NCBI GenBank assembly: GCA_001510575.1
Contig: LNGK01000003.1
Location: 3,301,732-3,365,731 of the forward strand
DNA length: 64,000 bases
From: Knoxdaviesia capensis
Lineage: Eukaryota; Ascomycota; Sordariomycetes; Microascales; Gondwanamycetaceae
Direction of reading: 5' to 3'
A model generated the notes under the pieces. The model was not told the origin of the DNA. It worked only from the letters and a program-made list of their open reading frames with translations, and did no database searches. The first letter of the stretch is position 1. The number at the start of each line of letters is the position of its first letter. This document shows positions 44,701 through 57,690 of this stretch, in pieces. The position numbers and the translations under genes are program-made.

Positions 44701-47700
44701 AGACTCGGAGTCCGCCTGGAGATGTAACCAATGTTGCGGTTGAGAGACTCCTCCAGGACTCCGTTCGTGGCTTCGTTGTCGATGGCGATCCGTATGTGCG
44801 TAGCCTTGGCTACGCCTCGGCAGCCCTCCTGTGCAACGCTTGCGGAAATGCCTTGACGAACAGCGAAATCAAGTTCCTCGTGGACACCATTGTCATCAAC
44901 CGCGAGCCCAGCGCGCGTGCCGGCTGTGCCATGGCGCTCGGAGCCATCCAGAGCAAGGTTGGAGGACTAGCTGCCGGATACCACTTGAAAACCATCCTCG
45001 GCATCCTCATGTCTCTTTGCAACGACCCTCATCCGACGGTGCACTTTTGGGCTCTAGAAGCTCTTGCCCTTGTTGCTGATGCTGCTGGACTCAGCTTCTC
45101 GCCGTATGTTCCGAGCACGCTGGGCATGCTGGCCCAGCTGTACGTGTCTGACACACATCACGCAGAAACGGCGTCGATCGTGACCATGAACCTCGAGGTC
45201 GAGCTGTCGACAACCATTGCGGTGACGTCCTGCGTTGACTCGCTCATCAACGTTCTCGGCCCTGATGTGCAGGACTCGATGAAATCCCGACAGCTGATCT
45301 TGACCCTGGTCAACCAACTGCAGCGTGAAGATGACATCCTCGTGCAACGCGCTACCCTGAGCTGTCTCGAGCACTTGTCTCTGTATGCCCCTGGCTTCCT
45401 TACGTTCGCCGACTACGTTCGCCGGCTCCAGACTCATGTGAACGGTGGTCGTCCTGCCCTTCGTGATGTGGCCGTGGACGGACTGTACAACCTCATGCGC
45501 CGACGTCCCCAAGAAGTGGTGGATGTAGCTGAAGCCGGGCTGGAGCAGCAGTTGTGGCAGGCTTTGGACCAAGCGCCTGATCACGAGGGAATCCGGATCC
45601 TGCTGCGGAACTGGCTCCGCCATACCGCGCTGGAGAACACCGCCATCTGGCTGCAGCGCATCCAGGCGGTTTTGAAACTTACCCGGCGTCCGCCAACACT
45701 TGCCTTTTGCTCGTTTGATGATGGCCCCGATGCCTACGCCAGCTCGAATGCTCGCTCCGGGGGCTCCCGTGGCGGGCTTCCTGATCTCCGCGACGAGGAG
45801 GTTGCCGGCTTTGCGAATGCCGGCGGTGGTGGAGGCGATCTGGACGATCTTGGTGATGACGGGGAGACCCTGGCTTCTGCCGGCGCTGGTGGAGCATCTG
45901 GCGCCCCCGGCAAGGCCGCTGCGGGCGGAGCGGACTCAAGCGCCGGAGCAGCTGGTGGGGCTGCTGGAGCCGTTGGAGGTGTTGTCGAGAACGAACCCCT
46001 CCGCTGGCAGGTTTCGACATTTGCCATGGACTGCCTCGGCGATCTGTTTGCCATTGTGGTGAAGGACGCGGCGTCGCATGCTGAATCGGCCGCGCAGAAC
46101 GCCCTCCAGGCCCGCGTTTCCGAAGTTGTGCGGGTGGCGTTCTCTGCGTCGACGTCCGGAGTGCTTGAGCTGCGAATCTGCGGTCTGCGCATCATCGGAG
46201 CCGTCCTGCGCATGTTCGGCCGCAGTCCTGACCCGGATTTCGAAGAGGCCATGCTGCTGGAGCAGTACCAGGCGCAGATCGGATCGGCGCTCACCCCGGC
46301 CTTTGCGGCTGACTCATCACCGGAGCTTGCGGCGGAGGCTGTCTCGGTGTGTGCCAACTTCCTGTCCACCGGTATCGTGACAGATGTCGACCGCATGGGC
46401 CGTATCCTCAGGACTCTGGTTTCGGCGCTGGAAAACTTTGCTCGCGATGGCAGTGCCGGCGGCAATGGAGGCGGCGGCGAGCAAGATGACAAGGAAGCCG
46501 GTGCCACTGGTGCATCGTCGTCTGCCTCCATTGGTGACCTGCGCGGCCTCTCATCTAACGCTCGTGTGATGGTGCGTGTAGCCGTGTTCTCCGCATGGGC
46601 TGAACTTCAAGTGGCCAGCGCGGAGCAGACGTATCTCGTCGAAGTGCTCAGGCCGCATATTGCAACTCTGACTCCGCTGTGGCTAGAGTCGCTGCGTGAG
46701 TTTGCGCGTCTGCGGTTTGAGCCGGACATTTCCATGACCCTGGGACCCCCCTCTCTCTCCGGTAGTCTGGACACCATTTACGCGGCGCTCAACCGTGAAA
46801 CCCTCCTCGGATTCTACCAAGAGTCCTGGCTTCAGCTTGTGGATGCTATTGCTAGTCTGATTGAGCAAGACAGCGACGCGGTGTTTGACGCCCTGGATGG
46901 AAAGGAACTCTCTGGCAACCACAGCCCTGGTATCAACACCAACGGTGGAGGCAAGACTGTGTCGCGACGCGCAGACATCAACTACCGCGATGAACCTCTG
47001 GCGTTCTTCTTCGTTCTGTTTGGCATTGCTTTTGAAGCGCTTGCGACCAAACCTGCTGCCGGAAGCGATAACAACGGCGTCTCGACGTCTGACTCGATGA
47101 ACACCGGTGGTGGTGGCGGCGGAGCCAACAGTTACGGAAGCGGCCACAAGCTGGCCAAGGCCGGACAGACGCTCTCGATTCTTCAGGCACTGCGCAAGAT
47201 TCTACACCCCAGTGTTTCGGGCCACGCCATCTACCGTGAAGCAATTTTCTCGGAGACCATGGACCTGCTGGACCGGCTTGTCCTGACCGAGGACCTGGAC
47301 GCTCAGGCGGTAATTGTGGAGATTGCGCGGTCGCTATGCTTGGCTCACCCATCCGCGCGGAGACGCAGCGCGGCCAGCAAGATCGGTGCGGAGGAAGAAG
47401 ACGGAGACCTCTCTGAAGACATTGAGCAGCTGTTTGAGCTTACGCGGATCATTGTGCTGGTGCTGTCAGGCCTGCTGCCGAACCTTGCAGGCGACCCCAA
47501 CCAGCCTGTGCGGCACGCCATGACGGAAGAGGCGGTCCTCCTCGTCCGCACGGCCCTCAACGCGCTAGTCGACACGGCCGGCGTGTTCCCCGCGATCATC
47601 CGGACGGATCTGCACGCGTGCATAGTGCACATCTTCGCGACGATCCTCGCGACCCCCGTGTGCCAGGAGGTCGTGGTGCCACAAGTGCTGCCGACGTTCA

Positions 47701-48634
47701 AGCGGTTCGTGGCGGAGATGACCGGGTCGTGGTCCGGGACTGCGGGCGGTGGGTCGGCGGTGCGCGAACAGCAGCAGATGCAGGCGTGTTTGCGGCGGTT
47801 CCTGTCGATCTACGTGCGGGCGCAGCGGCGGGAGGAGCCGAGTTCGCTGGCGTGTGTGAAGAACTGTCTGCTGGCGAGCACGATCCTCTTCACCGGTGGG
47901 CGCAATATGCTTCCGGCTACGGATCCGCTGGTGGCGCGGTATTTGGAGGAGGTGCTTGATTGTCTTACGGATCGCATGGTATGTTCTTTTGCTACAACTC
48001 CGCCTGCTCTATGTGACTCTGTACTAACCGCCTGTGTACACCTCTACAGACTGTCAAGATTGCGGCCAACTGCATCCGCTCGCTGGTACTGCAGGCGTCT
48101 CCCACGCCGGCCGACCACAGCATGGCGCGGTTCCTGATCCCGCGGATGATTGCATTCATTGCCGATACTTCCAGCATCGACCCCGAGAACGTGCGCCCGG
48201 TGATGGCACAGACCCTTGTCGCTTTTGCCGGCACGCTCCCCCGCGAGCGTGCACCCCTCGTCATGGCCGTTGTCGTCCCCGCGCTGCTTGCGCGGGCGGC
48301 CACCGTGGCTGTCGCCGCCGGACCCAACGCCGACTCCGACAGTGACGAAGACGACGAAGACAGCGACGCCGAGAAAGCCAAGCCGTCGGCGCAGCTTGCG
48401 CCGGCGGTGGCGGCGGTGTACACGGAGACCAACGCGCGGCTGCTCGAGCTGGCGGCCGGCAACCCGGAGGCCTTCCGGCAGGTGATTGGGGCGTTGCAGC
48501 CGAAGCAGAAGACGGTGATGGAGGAGGTGGTGCGGTGGGCGCGCACGGCGCAGGAGAAGCCGGAGAAGATGGACGATGGGACGGCGGAGCGGCCGACGAT
48601 TGCGTTGAAGATGGATTTTGGCGGGGGGAAGTAA
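41760..48634 (+). CDS. Laa1/HEATR5-type giant HEAT-repeat protein, AP-1 accessory factor (2267 aa)
   Basis: Laa1 (yeast) and HEATR5 (animals) associate with the clathrin adaptor AP-1 and support traffic between the trans-Golgi and endosomes. Exons are 41760-47978 and 48050-48634 (donor GTATGT, acceptor CTACAG, phase 0), giving 2267 aa against about 2010-2070 in yeast and human. The family start is recognisable after a Ser/Pro-rich leader: LPAEQQELFLLNFVTEL, then the STPQPSRVIRNNLGSCLAHVF segment near residues 100-120. The body is alpha-helical HEAT-like repeats throughout. Extra length comes from Gly/Ala-rich loops at about 1360-1400, 1560-1580 and 1780-1795, and an acidic Asp/Glu loop near 2170-2180. 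The C-terminus ends TIALKMDFGGGK. The ATG at 41760 follows a CT-rich leader (CGATATGTC) and is the first in frame. No frameshift or truncation is seen. Confidence 0.9.
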
Positions 48635-48655
48635 AGGTCGCGAGGCGATGATGAA

Positions 48656-48680
48656 TTAGGGTTAGGGTTAGCCCTTAGGG
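48656..48680 (+). repeat. Interstitial telomere-like TTAGGG tract
   Basis: TTAGGGTTAGGGTTAG is followed by CCCTTAGGG, starting only 22 nt after the Laa1 stop codon. TAGCCC and GGGCTA at 48669-48683 can form a small hairpin around the third unit. Confidence 0.85.
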
Positions 48681-50551
48681 CTAGATATACACACTCAACA
48701 CGATATAATGCACTTGCACACTTTCAGAAAAGCATGTGCAATATCAGCTGGGCGGAGTGTTCCCAGGGTGTGTAGGATTTGCAAAGAACAATACAACTGC
48801 CCTATATCATTCAATGTCTTGTCGTCGCTACCCGGTACAAGGGATTTCGGAGGGTCTCCGTTCACCGCTCTTTTGGGTGTTCGGCTGGAAGAAGCGAGTG
48901 GTGGACAGTGCTGGCCAGATGCGACCCTACCGCGTTTTCCATTCGCCCTCTTCTGCGTCCTTGGCTCTCTCTTCTGTCGTTTTTTGGCTAACCAGCTCGA
49001 GAACGAAAAATGTGAGAAGTGACAGGAACTCGATGGGGGCTGCGAACTCCGTCTACGGTTCGGTCAAGGCAGCGACGCGGATTGGATGGGCAAAGGAAGC
49101 GAGAACCGACCGGAGATAGCTTCTTGGAGAGCAGGGAGGGAGAGTTTGTCTGGCTTATCACATTTTTCTGTTCTTTTTGCCCACGGCGAAATGGGATTCC
49201 GCCGAACGTGCAGAAGGTCTGGGCCCTCACGGACGGGCGGGAAGAGAGGTGGTGTGTGTGGTTGGGGGGGTTTTCGGGTCTAACCTGGCTTTCTTCAGCC
49301 CATCCTGGCCGTTCCGGGGTCTTTTCTTTGTCTCCCCCCCCGTCGTCCCCCCTAGTAGAGACGGGCCAGAGCTGAGGGGATCGAGGGGGGGGGTTTGGGG
49401 TGTCCCGAAGAGGTTGTGTTAACTTTGGAGTTGTTGGCCCAGAGTCGTGTGGAATTGGAGAGGCTGGAGCAGACGGGAGGTGACAGGAAGAGACAGGGCC
49501 AAGAAAGCAACGATATCAACGAAGTGCCAACCCAGGGAAATCTCGGCGTAATTCAAGTTGGGGCAAAACAGGCGCGGCTGGCCAGGGTCGAGGAGCCGCA
49601 ATCCTGGTTGGTTTAGTGCGCTTAGGGGCAAGTCAATCGTGATTAAGAGTCGTGGGGCTGGCGGATAACGGCTAAGCCCGCGCTTCTCCCGGCTTCTCCC
49701 GGGCAGTGCACTCCTTTTGCTTGATGGGCTGATTGCGTGTTATTGCTGATGTGACATTGGATGGGGAGTTGGCGCGGGGGGAGGGGGGGTTTTGCACTGT
49801 CTTCCAGGGTATAATGTTCTTCTTCTTTCTTTGTTTTTTTCGTCCGTTGATGTATTCATCAGCCCTTTCTGTTTATTTTCATCTTCTCGTCAACCCCCGG
49901 ACTTACGTGGCGATCTCGTCGTCTTTCATGTACGGTAAAGTCGGATATGCAGGCTATATATGGTGTGTGCACGGAGATAAGAGACGGATAATGTGACAGA
50001 AACAAGCCACAGTACGACGGGAGGGGGACCATGACTACTACGGACCGAGCGAAATATTGTTTCTTTTTTTGCCTCGTTTTCCTTGTTTTTTGTTTCTATC
50101 AAGTGGAGAGGTGTGATAACGAACTCCAATAAACGAGCCATCCCGCGCCGGCTGTGGATTCTGGGCGCTGGGACTGGGGTACCAGACTTTCTGTTTGATA
50201 TTGGACTAGTACGTGGCTGTGAAAGGGGCAACAGCACTCGCACGCCCCGGAAATAAGTGATAACGACCACAATAGTATTAGATAGGTAGTGTGCGTGGAC
50301 TGATGGTATGGGGGCGACGAAGCGGAGGAAGGGGAGTGATGCGCTTGGTCGGGCCGGGCAGGCGGTTCTACCAGAAATGGGAGCATCCGAGACCTCTCAA
50401 CAACGGCTGAAGAAAGGGGGGTCAGGTTCCGCTCCGTGACGAGATATACCGGTTCCGTGAGGAGAGATACCGGCGGGCATTTTCTCATCGATGGGAGTCC
50501 AGACACACATGCAAGGACGTCTATCGAGGAAATACGAGGCAGGCCGGAGGG

Positions 50552-50569
50552 GACACACACACACACACA
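50552..50569. repeat. (AC)n microsatellite
   Basis: Nine AC units in gene-free DNA. Confidence 0.85.
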
Positions 50570-51976
50570 TACGTCCACCAGCTCGAAGCGGAATAGGACA
50601 GGACGTGCTGGAGCAGAGGAGGGATGTGTGTGGGTGGGAGGGAGTGTGCTAGGAGAGAAAAAGAAAAAGAAAACAAAGGCTGACGCAGACGGGATCCACC
50701 CACATCCGATCTTTGCGAGTGCGTGTTGTCCGTTTCAAGCGAGTGTATCCGATGCATGTGTATGGAGCCGCTGTTTGGTCAAGGGTGGTGTGGGTGGGTA
50801 GCGTTTTATATGTGCTGTTTGGCTGGCTACTGGAGAGAGAGAGGCAAAGGACAGAGAAGAGTGGGAGAGAGAGAGACGGACGGAGAGGAGCATGAGAGTT
50901 CTTGGCTGCGTGTGTCTGGACTGGACTGGATGCATGGTAAGGGTGTATATGCAGGTATGAGATGATACTCCTGTTGCTTATCTTAGACTCACACTTCCAG
51001 AGACAGAGACAAGGAGAGAGTGAGAGAGACACCGACATCAACCGTGGGATGCTTATTGCCCTCTAGGCCTCGACTGACGGAAACAGTGGAACAGACACAT
51101 CCTCTCAGACACCCAGACACACTCTTGACATATGTGGGGGATATGCAGATCAACGGGCGTCGAGGCCCTCACGCTCCACCTCCCACCGTCGAGGGATTAT
51201 TTCCAACGTTCCTATTTATTTATTCATGAGATAAGACCAACGACGAGGGTGGGAGGATTAAGCGAGCATCCTCCTCGGTTGGAGAGCGTTGAACAAGCAG
51301 AGCTGGATGCTTTGCTGCATTAGACTGGCAGGAGTCCCAACAACTATCACGTACTGTGCTCGTATCTGTGCGCGGTTTCTGGATCGGGCGGAGGAAAAGG
51401 ATCTGCTGGTGATTGGCACTGTTCTTTTGATTTCATTTGTTAAGAAAAAGGACCAGAACCGGAGACCAAAAGAGCGAACAGCCCCAACACGGCACGTATT
51501 CCCCTCCACTCACAGCCGGCCGTCCATGCTGTGTAACTCCCCGACGACTCCACTCCAGGCATAGCTGTGGCCTGCAATCTGGCCGTGTGGCTGGCAGCCG
51601 ACGTGATTGTTGAGCAGGGCGCCAGTATCATATGCATCTGCACGCATCTATCATGGACTGGCCAGCATGATATAGTAGTATATGGGGCGTGCTGGGCTTG
51701 CCTGGGTAAAAGCGGCTCCAACACTTGACAGCAAAACAGGGCAAAGGAGGATGGCTTGTTCCCTCTTTTTCGTTTCTTGCTCGTTGTCGGCGAGACCCAG
51801 AAGAACTTTTGAACGGGACAACGTTCTTATTGGCGGTCGACAACACGGACTAATGCGGGCACACGGGGGAAGCGAGGCGGACAGCACAGCAAGTGAAGGA
51901 GACGGAGGATCTGGACCCCGGAGAGTGACCACGGGAGGATTCTGTCATATTTGCCGTCTTGATCGTTTTTGCGCAA

Positions 51977-51978
<2 letters not shown>

Positions 51979-52019
<41 letters not shown>
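51979..52019. repeat. (CT)n microsatellite
   Basis: About twenty uninterrupted CT units. Confidence 0.95.
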
Positions 52020-52021
<2 letters not shown>

Positions 52022-54059
52022 ACGGCGGTTGGGTCGTCCTGCGCGTCTCTACACCCCGCCTCTTCCCGCTCCCTGCAGGCCAACACGGCAAAGGGCCATG
52101 CAGCAGGACACGAAAGAGCAGTCCACTCCCTGCCGCGAAGCCATGGGCGTATATGAGCGAGGTGGACGGCAGGTGAAAGACCGGCAGAAGGCACAAAGGG
52201 CCCGCACTTTTCAGCTATTCGTTAGTCCCAAGCCTATTCAATGTCTCTCTCACCCGGGTCTAGACCCTTCGTCTAACAGTCTTCTTTTGGTCCTGTCCCC
52301 CACCGACGTGTGATGGAAGTGTGCTTGTGCATACAAGCTAACCTCTTTCTTCAAAATCCCGTTCTATTATATTCTCCTCTCACCCCCTGCCGTTCCTTTT
52401 GTTGAGCAGTGCTGACTGCTAAGTGCTCATACCGAGATCTGCTGGTGTATTCATCTTGATCGTGGCAGATGGGCCATCCTGGTCGCCGATGAATGCCTGT
52501 GTAGCACATATATAAACCTTTTTCTAAAGAAGACACTAGATAGAGGATATATAAATCACCGGGTGAGGCCAGGTGAGTCAACCGCTTAAGGCTGCTTCCT
52601 GATCCTGGGCAAAAATCGCCTATATTGCAAGCACACACGTCGAGATCATGTCGGGTTTTGTATAGTACTGCATATTGATTAGAGGGGAGGGAGGACTGCT
52701 GGCATATTCGGTGGGTTTTTCATTTTTTTTGTCATTTTTACTCCTCTTTTGAGGCACGTCGCCGGCTTTGAAACTTGCATTGCATAACGAATTCCTTACT
52801 CAATTGAGACGATATGAGGTGATTTTCTTTTTGGTTTTCTTTTGTGTCTTCGTTTTATGCTGTCAAGGTGGCCTTCACCTAAAGTAATATTTGGTGCGTG
52901 GAAAGGCAACGAAATGAAAATATTTTTTTTTTAAAAAAGCTTGAGGGTTCATCCAGAGTAAAGCCAGTGCAGAGAAGATACATTGGACTAACATTAACAT
53001 GCAGCACGCACATTCACACACACTACAATAGAACTTGCAACATCAAGTCTCTTGCCCGTGTTTTTGCGGTCCCCATATGCCGAGATCCGTCTCACACACA
53101 CCCACGCCCGTTGTCTGTCCCTCAGCATCTAAGCGTGTCCCCTCCCCACCTACACCTCCCCACGGCCGCTACCACAAGCCAGTACTTCTTACTCTTGAGC
53201 CAAAAAAAAAAGGATCGGTGGGCAGGGCTGTGGCGGTTGGCGTGATTGGCTCACGGCCGGGGGAGGACGAAGGGTTGAGGGGGACTGGGAAAAAACCGGG
53301 TTATGCAGAGTTGCATCTGCCGCGATATACCGCGTCTGACATGTGCCGACAGACTGTGTGATAACGGGGCGAGCAATATATAAGAAAAGAACCTGAAGTA
53401 TTGGGGGGGGGATGCATCATGTAGGTCGTCGTTGCGCTGGCTCTTGGCAGCTAACTCCGGAACTCCACGGCAACGGACGGGCTGGCCCAACGGCGATATC
53501 CGCTGCTTGCCATTGGCATAGGACGGCTTATACGGGTACAACCGCAAGGGAGAAGGCAGAAGAAACAACAATATATTTGGAGAGCGAGGTAGTGCTAGTA
53601 AAGAAAAAAGAAAGAGAGAGTGACAGCCGCCCAGACAAAAGCACCAACACTCTTTGACAACGCCCTCTTGGAGAGACAATTTGAAATCAGTCTGCATCCC
53701 TTTTGCATCTGTAAAGAAGATATCCCGCCCATCTGTGACTTTTCCGCTCATTCTTTGAGCTTCGTTTTTTTCTTTCTTTTTTTGTGAGAGCTCTGCCCAC
53801 CCGTGGCTTGACCTCCAACCCCCGAATTCACCTGAGTTATATCAAAGACGCCGGACAAAAGAAATCAAGAGAAAGCATAAACCAAACAACCGTGTTTTTT
53901 TATTGTTGTTTCTTCCGTCACGCGGAACTAGCAGCAGAGAACGGCCGAGAAATAGCTGCATGGGCTGTCATGGAGGACACAGCAGTTTCCGGCCCCAGGA
54001 TGGGGAGGATGGGGAGAAAGAAAAAAAGAAGAGGCTCCCCCCTAGACACACGCGCAAGC

Positions 54060-54879
54060 CTACTCAGGCCGGACCTTGAATGAGATCTGGATGCTCTCGG
54101 ACATGTTGCGGCTGTCGGCCATCAAGGGACGGCCCTGGAAGAGTCCGCCGTTGAGGCGCTCTGTTTGGGGGGGGGGGNNNNNNNNNNNNNNNNNNNNNNN
54201 NNNNNNGGGGGGGGGAGGTTAGCAGCGGCTCCCTGAATGTTTGCGTATATATGTGTGTAAGTGTCTGGAGGGAAGAGTACGTACGCCAGGCAGTCACGAA
54301 GTTGCTGTAGCCCTTGATCATCACCCAGCCGGCAGTGCTATGGGTGGTGTTGAACACCTCAACGCGGTCGATAACACACGTTGGGCGCAGGAAGTCCTTC
54401 AGATCCTGCCAGGAGGTGCCAAACGGCAGCTGTATACAAAGAAAAAAAGAAAAGACCAAGAGGCTTTGTGTCAGTTATTGTGAGCCACTGAGTGTATTCC
54501 GGGTACTCGGGTCTTCTGAGAATTTGCCCAGGGGAACAGAGGGGAAATGCCCGTGCAGTGACACCAAGATCCAGCAAGCTCTACTACCCCCCTCTGGAAG
54601 GAGGTGTGTGTGAGCTGCACGGGCTGAAGATCTTGTCCGTGACACGGTGGTTCAGCTGAAAATAAACTAGTTCAAGCCCCGCGAACGGCAGCGGGAAAGC
54701 AAAAAACCCCCAAAGAGTGGGAGGCCATGCATGCCAACCCTGCCGTCACTTACATTGGCAACGGGGATAAAATACACCCCGGTTCGGTTGCCAGCCTCGA
54801 CCTCCTGCATGACGACGAAGAAGGGCTCGCCGGTCTTGGGGTCGTAGTAGATTTCATCTTCGGACATCTTGAAAGACAT
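54060..54879 (-). CDS. Small RRM-type RNA-binding protein (123 aa)
   Basis: Exons are 54879-54754, 54429-54285 and 54160-54060 (donors GTAAGT and GTACGT, both acceptors CAG), giving 123 aa. Joining exons 1 and 2 creates VANLPFGTSWQDLKDFLR, matching RNP2 and helix 1 of an RRM. The GWVMIKGYSNFVTAW segment fits the RNP1/strand 3-helix 2 region, followed by LNGGLFQGRPL at strand 4. The RRM therefore covers about residues 35-120 and fills nearly the whole protein. The N-terminus (SEDEIYYDPKTGEPFFVV) is acidic and aromatic. Canonical RNP1 aromatics are weak, so RNA or protein binding is uncertain. Exon 3 is placed across an assembly gap in intron 2, but the frame closes properly (TGG C + AG CGC). 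A likely 5' leader intron lies upstream. No specific pathway can be named. Confidence 0.78.
54178..54206. other. Assembly gap (29 N) inside an intron
   Basis: The N run is flanked on both sides by poly-G (+ strand), i.e. poly-C on the gene strand, within intron 2 of the RRM gene and next to its acceptor. A homopolymer sequencing failure is the simplest cause. Confidence 1.
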
Positions 54880-54899
54880 GGCAGCGGAGAAAGTATCTG

Positions 54900-55120
54900 C
54901 TGGAAACTAAAGAAGAGAAAAAATAACGAGTGTGAGTTGAGTGTGTGCGAGAAATCAAACTTTGGACAGCCGGGCGTGTGGATGGGAGAACTGAGGGTTT
55001 CTGCATTACACAGACTTGTGAGAAAGAGGGTTGTTTGTGTCTAAACTCCGAAAGCTGGGGAAAAAGAGGGCCCAGGTGTGTGTTTGCTTGCATGTGTGTG
55101 TGTGTGTGTGTGTAAGGGAG

Positions 55121-55154
<34 letters not shown>

Positions 55155-55301
55155 ATGTGTGTTGTATGAATCATGATATCTGACTCCGAGTTACGTGTTG
55201 CTGGTAGTAACAAGAACATAGAGAGAAACCACCCAAAACAAAGCAGTATATATTTCGTTTCACTAAAAGGAATCCAACAAAGGAGTTCAGTAGCAACTTA
55301 C
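54900..55301 (-). other. Probable 5' leader intron of the RRM gene
   Basis: On the minus strand a perfect GTAAGT donor at 55301 and a TTTAGTTTCCAG acceptor about 20 nt before the start codon define a 402-nt intron. It contains the GT and AT repeats. The short exon piece between acceptor and ATG stays noncoding. Confidence 0.5.
55092..55146. repeat. Compound (GT)n-(AT)n microsatellite
   Basis: (GT) at 55092-55113 and (AT) at 55121-55146, separated by a short AAGGGAG spacer, inside the putative leader intron of the RRM gene. Confidence 0.9.
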
Positions 55302-57690
55302 AGATAGAGGTGTTTGATTCCGTATCGATAAGGGGTGTTTTGACGGGAGTGTTTGCTATAAGTCACTAGCTGACACTACAAGATAGGAATGGACTGAAGA
55401 GAAAGATGAGACGAGGGATATGCGAGTAGAAAGACTCTGAGTGGATGAAGACATGAAGATAAGAAGGAGAAACAGTAAGTGAAGAAGGAGAAAAAGAAGA
55501 GGAGATCCTCGTGAATTTATAGTTCTAGACCGAGTCGGAGGGATAGGAAGACTTACTATCTTGATTCCTGCTCCCCCATTGCATCCTTGTTCTTTTCGGT
55601 TCCAATATTGGTTCTCTTATTTCCTCACTCGCCTCACCCCATCACACACACACGCAGTATCTCTCTCACCATCCAAGCATAAGGAAAGTCTGGAGGAAGT
55701 TGGATCATCGACTAGCCCCAACAGGAAGGAAACCTAGAAACCTGCTGGTGATAGGGCAATAGAAAGCAGAAAAAGGAAGTATACATGTGGAAAGTACATA
55801 CACATCGGTAGGCTATATACACACCTGCCTGGGCGACTTCTGCGTGTGGCCTATTCAAGCTGGAGTGCATATAGCATGTGTTGATGCACCCCGTGCATGT
55901 ACCTACCAGCCTAGGACCATGTACATATATCATATATATATATATATATCATCTATGGGGGCAGAGGCATGTTCCATCTGCGCACCCAGAATTCGACTAG
56001 TCCAGGTCATCGTCACGCATGCGTTGTTCTGCTCCAAGTCTTTGGACCTCAGCAGATGGGTCCTGGAAATACGGCCCGTCTCGGACCACCAGCTCTCGCG
56101 GTGTGATTCGGCGGCAGATGCTCAGAGGACGCCTGCTGCTCTCGTATGTCCGGAACAACGGCAACGCCGTACGACAAGGCGCAAGGAAACCCGGGCGTGG
56201 GCCTGCTTCATGGGGAGCCGGTGGCAGTGACCCATAGCACGAACCCCGGATCCACGAGCCTGGTCGAACGTGAGGGAACCTTCATGGCGTCGTCGATGTG
56301 CTTTGGAGTACGGCGTTCCAGTCGATGGGACTTGTTCAGGGAAGTAGGTGCAACGTTCTAGACCGAGGGAGCAAGAGAAACAAAAGTCCAATGGAATAAA
56401 AACACCATGACACACCCCCCCGGGATTCTAGCCCTCGTTCGAAACGCTCGTTATCGAGAAGCGACCAGCTCAACTTGGGTTGGACTCTTATGCACGGAGA
56501 CACACACATGCACATGAAAAGATAAAAGAGAACACGGGCTGAACATCCATTGTGATAACTATCTGCTCGCGTCCGTTGATACGGCCCGCTGCTATTGGCC
56601 CGGACTTCTGGCTATAGGCCAACTGCAGAAACGAGCAAAAAGGGTTGTGTGACTGGCCGATCATTGTCCACACAGCCTGGAGGGGGGTTTTGCCCACTAA
56701 AATGTGAATCACATCCGTGAATCATGGATGGGGAAAAAGATGGGGGAGGGAAACTCTGCCGCTTAGAGAACCGTGGGTACGTAAGAATACAGGCCGATAG
56801 GCAACCGCATGCAAACTGCATCGTCTGATAAGTGAATCAATATCGATAGTCCTGAGCTCGTTGCTCGAAGTTGTCTGCAGCGGATGGTATGTCTGAGCGG
56901 CGGCAGACACTATGTTGCCGAGAGGAAAAAGAAAAAGAGGACGACGATCGACTTGCTCAATTTGACCGAGACCGCCATTTGGGGTCCGTTACCGACGATA
57001 CTCTGTCCATTGTCTCTCATAGAGTGCTGGAAGAGTCAGGCTTCCAACCACTCGGTTTACAGCACACAGATCGTGACTGATGCGGGCCGATGAGATAATA
57101 AACCGCTAAACCGCCAGGCGACGTAGCACACCCCAAGACAACGAGCAAAAAAAAGGAAAAAAAACCGGATACAGGGCGGGAACGAGCTGAACGTTGCACA
57201 CATCCGATGGTGCGAAGAGCAAGCGTCGTGTCCAGCCCTGGAAAACAGGTCGCCGATCTACCCACTCGCTCCGTAGCCCCCCCCCAGCAGACCCGGAGAA
57301 AACGACGACAATACCAAGACAAGAGCACGAGGCACTATCACTAGTTGACCGGGGATTTGCTGGACACCGCATGTTGGCTCTGAAAGTGGGGGGAAAGGTG
57401 ACAGTGACGACAGGCGAACGGACCGGGGGAGTCTCCGTACGTGCTGCTGGCCACAGCCGGTCGGCCATGAACTGGTTTCCTAAATGGAGGAGAGAGTGCG
57501 GGCTGAAGAGAGAGAGAGAGAGAGAGAGAGGCGGAGATAACAAGCAAGAAAGGAGAAGGGTGTGCGAGGATCGTTCAGTTGGACCACTTAGGCACACACC
57601 CTGTCAGTCATGTATGCCGACGACCGAGATACACAACACTATCCCACCCAGGACAAGAGCCGAAGGCAACAGAAGCTCTGCCCGCACTCT
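55302..57690. other. Gene-free region between RRM and WDR8-type genes
   Basis: This holds the promoter side of the RRM gene, an AT repeat at 55932-55949 and the 3' flank of the WD-repeat gene. Short frames at 55.8-56.4 kb have no recognisable similarity. Confidence 0.55.
57507..57530. repeat. (GA)n microsatellite
   Basis: Twelve GA units close to the 3' end of the WD-repeat gene. Confidence 0.9.

Larger units (their letters stand above)
48635..54059. other. 5.4-kb convergent gene-free region
   Basis: Lies between the ends of the Laa1 and RRM genes. Only short, low-complexity frames occur. It contains CA and CT microsatellites, poly-G and poly-T runs, and no recognisable RNA gene. Confidence 0.55.

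Noticed and set aside
55787..56237. 147-aa and 72-aa frames
   Set aside because: Begin in AT repeats, have no codon bias and no recognisable similarity.
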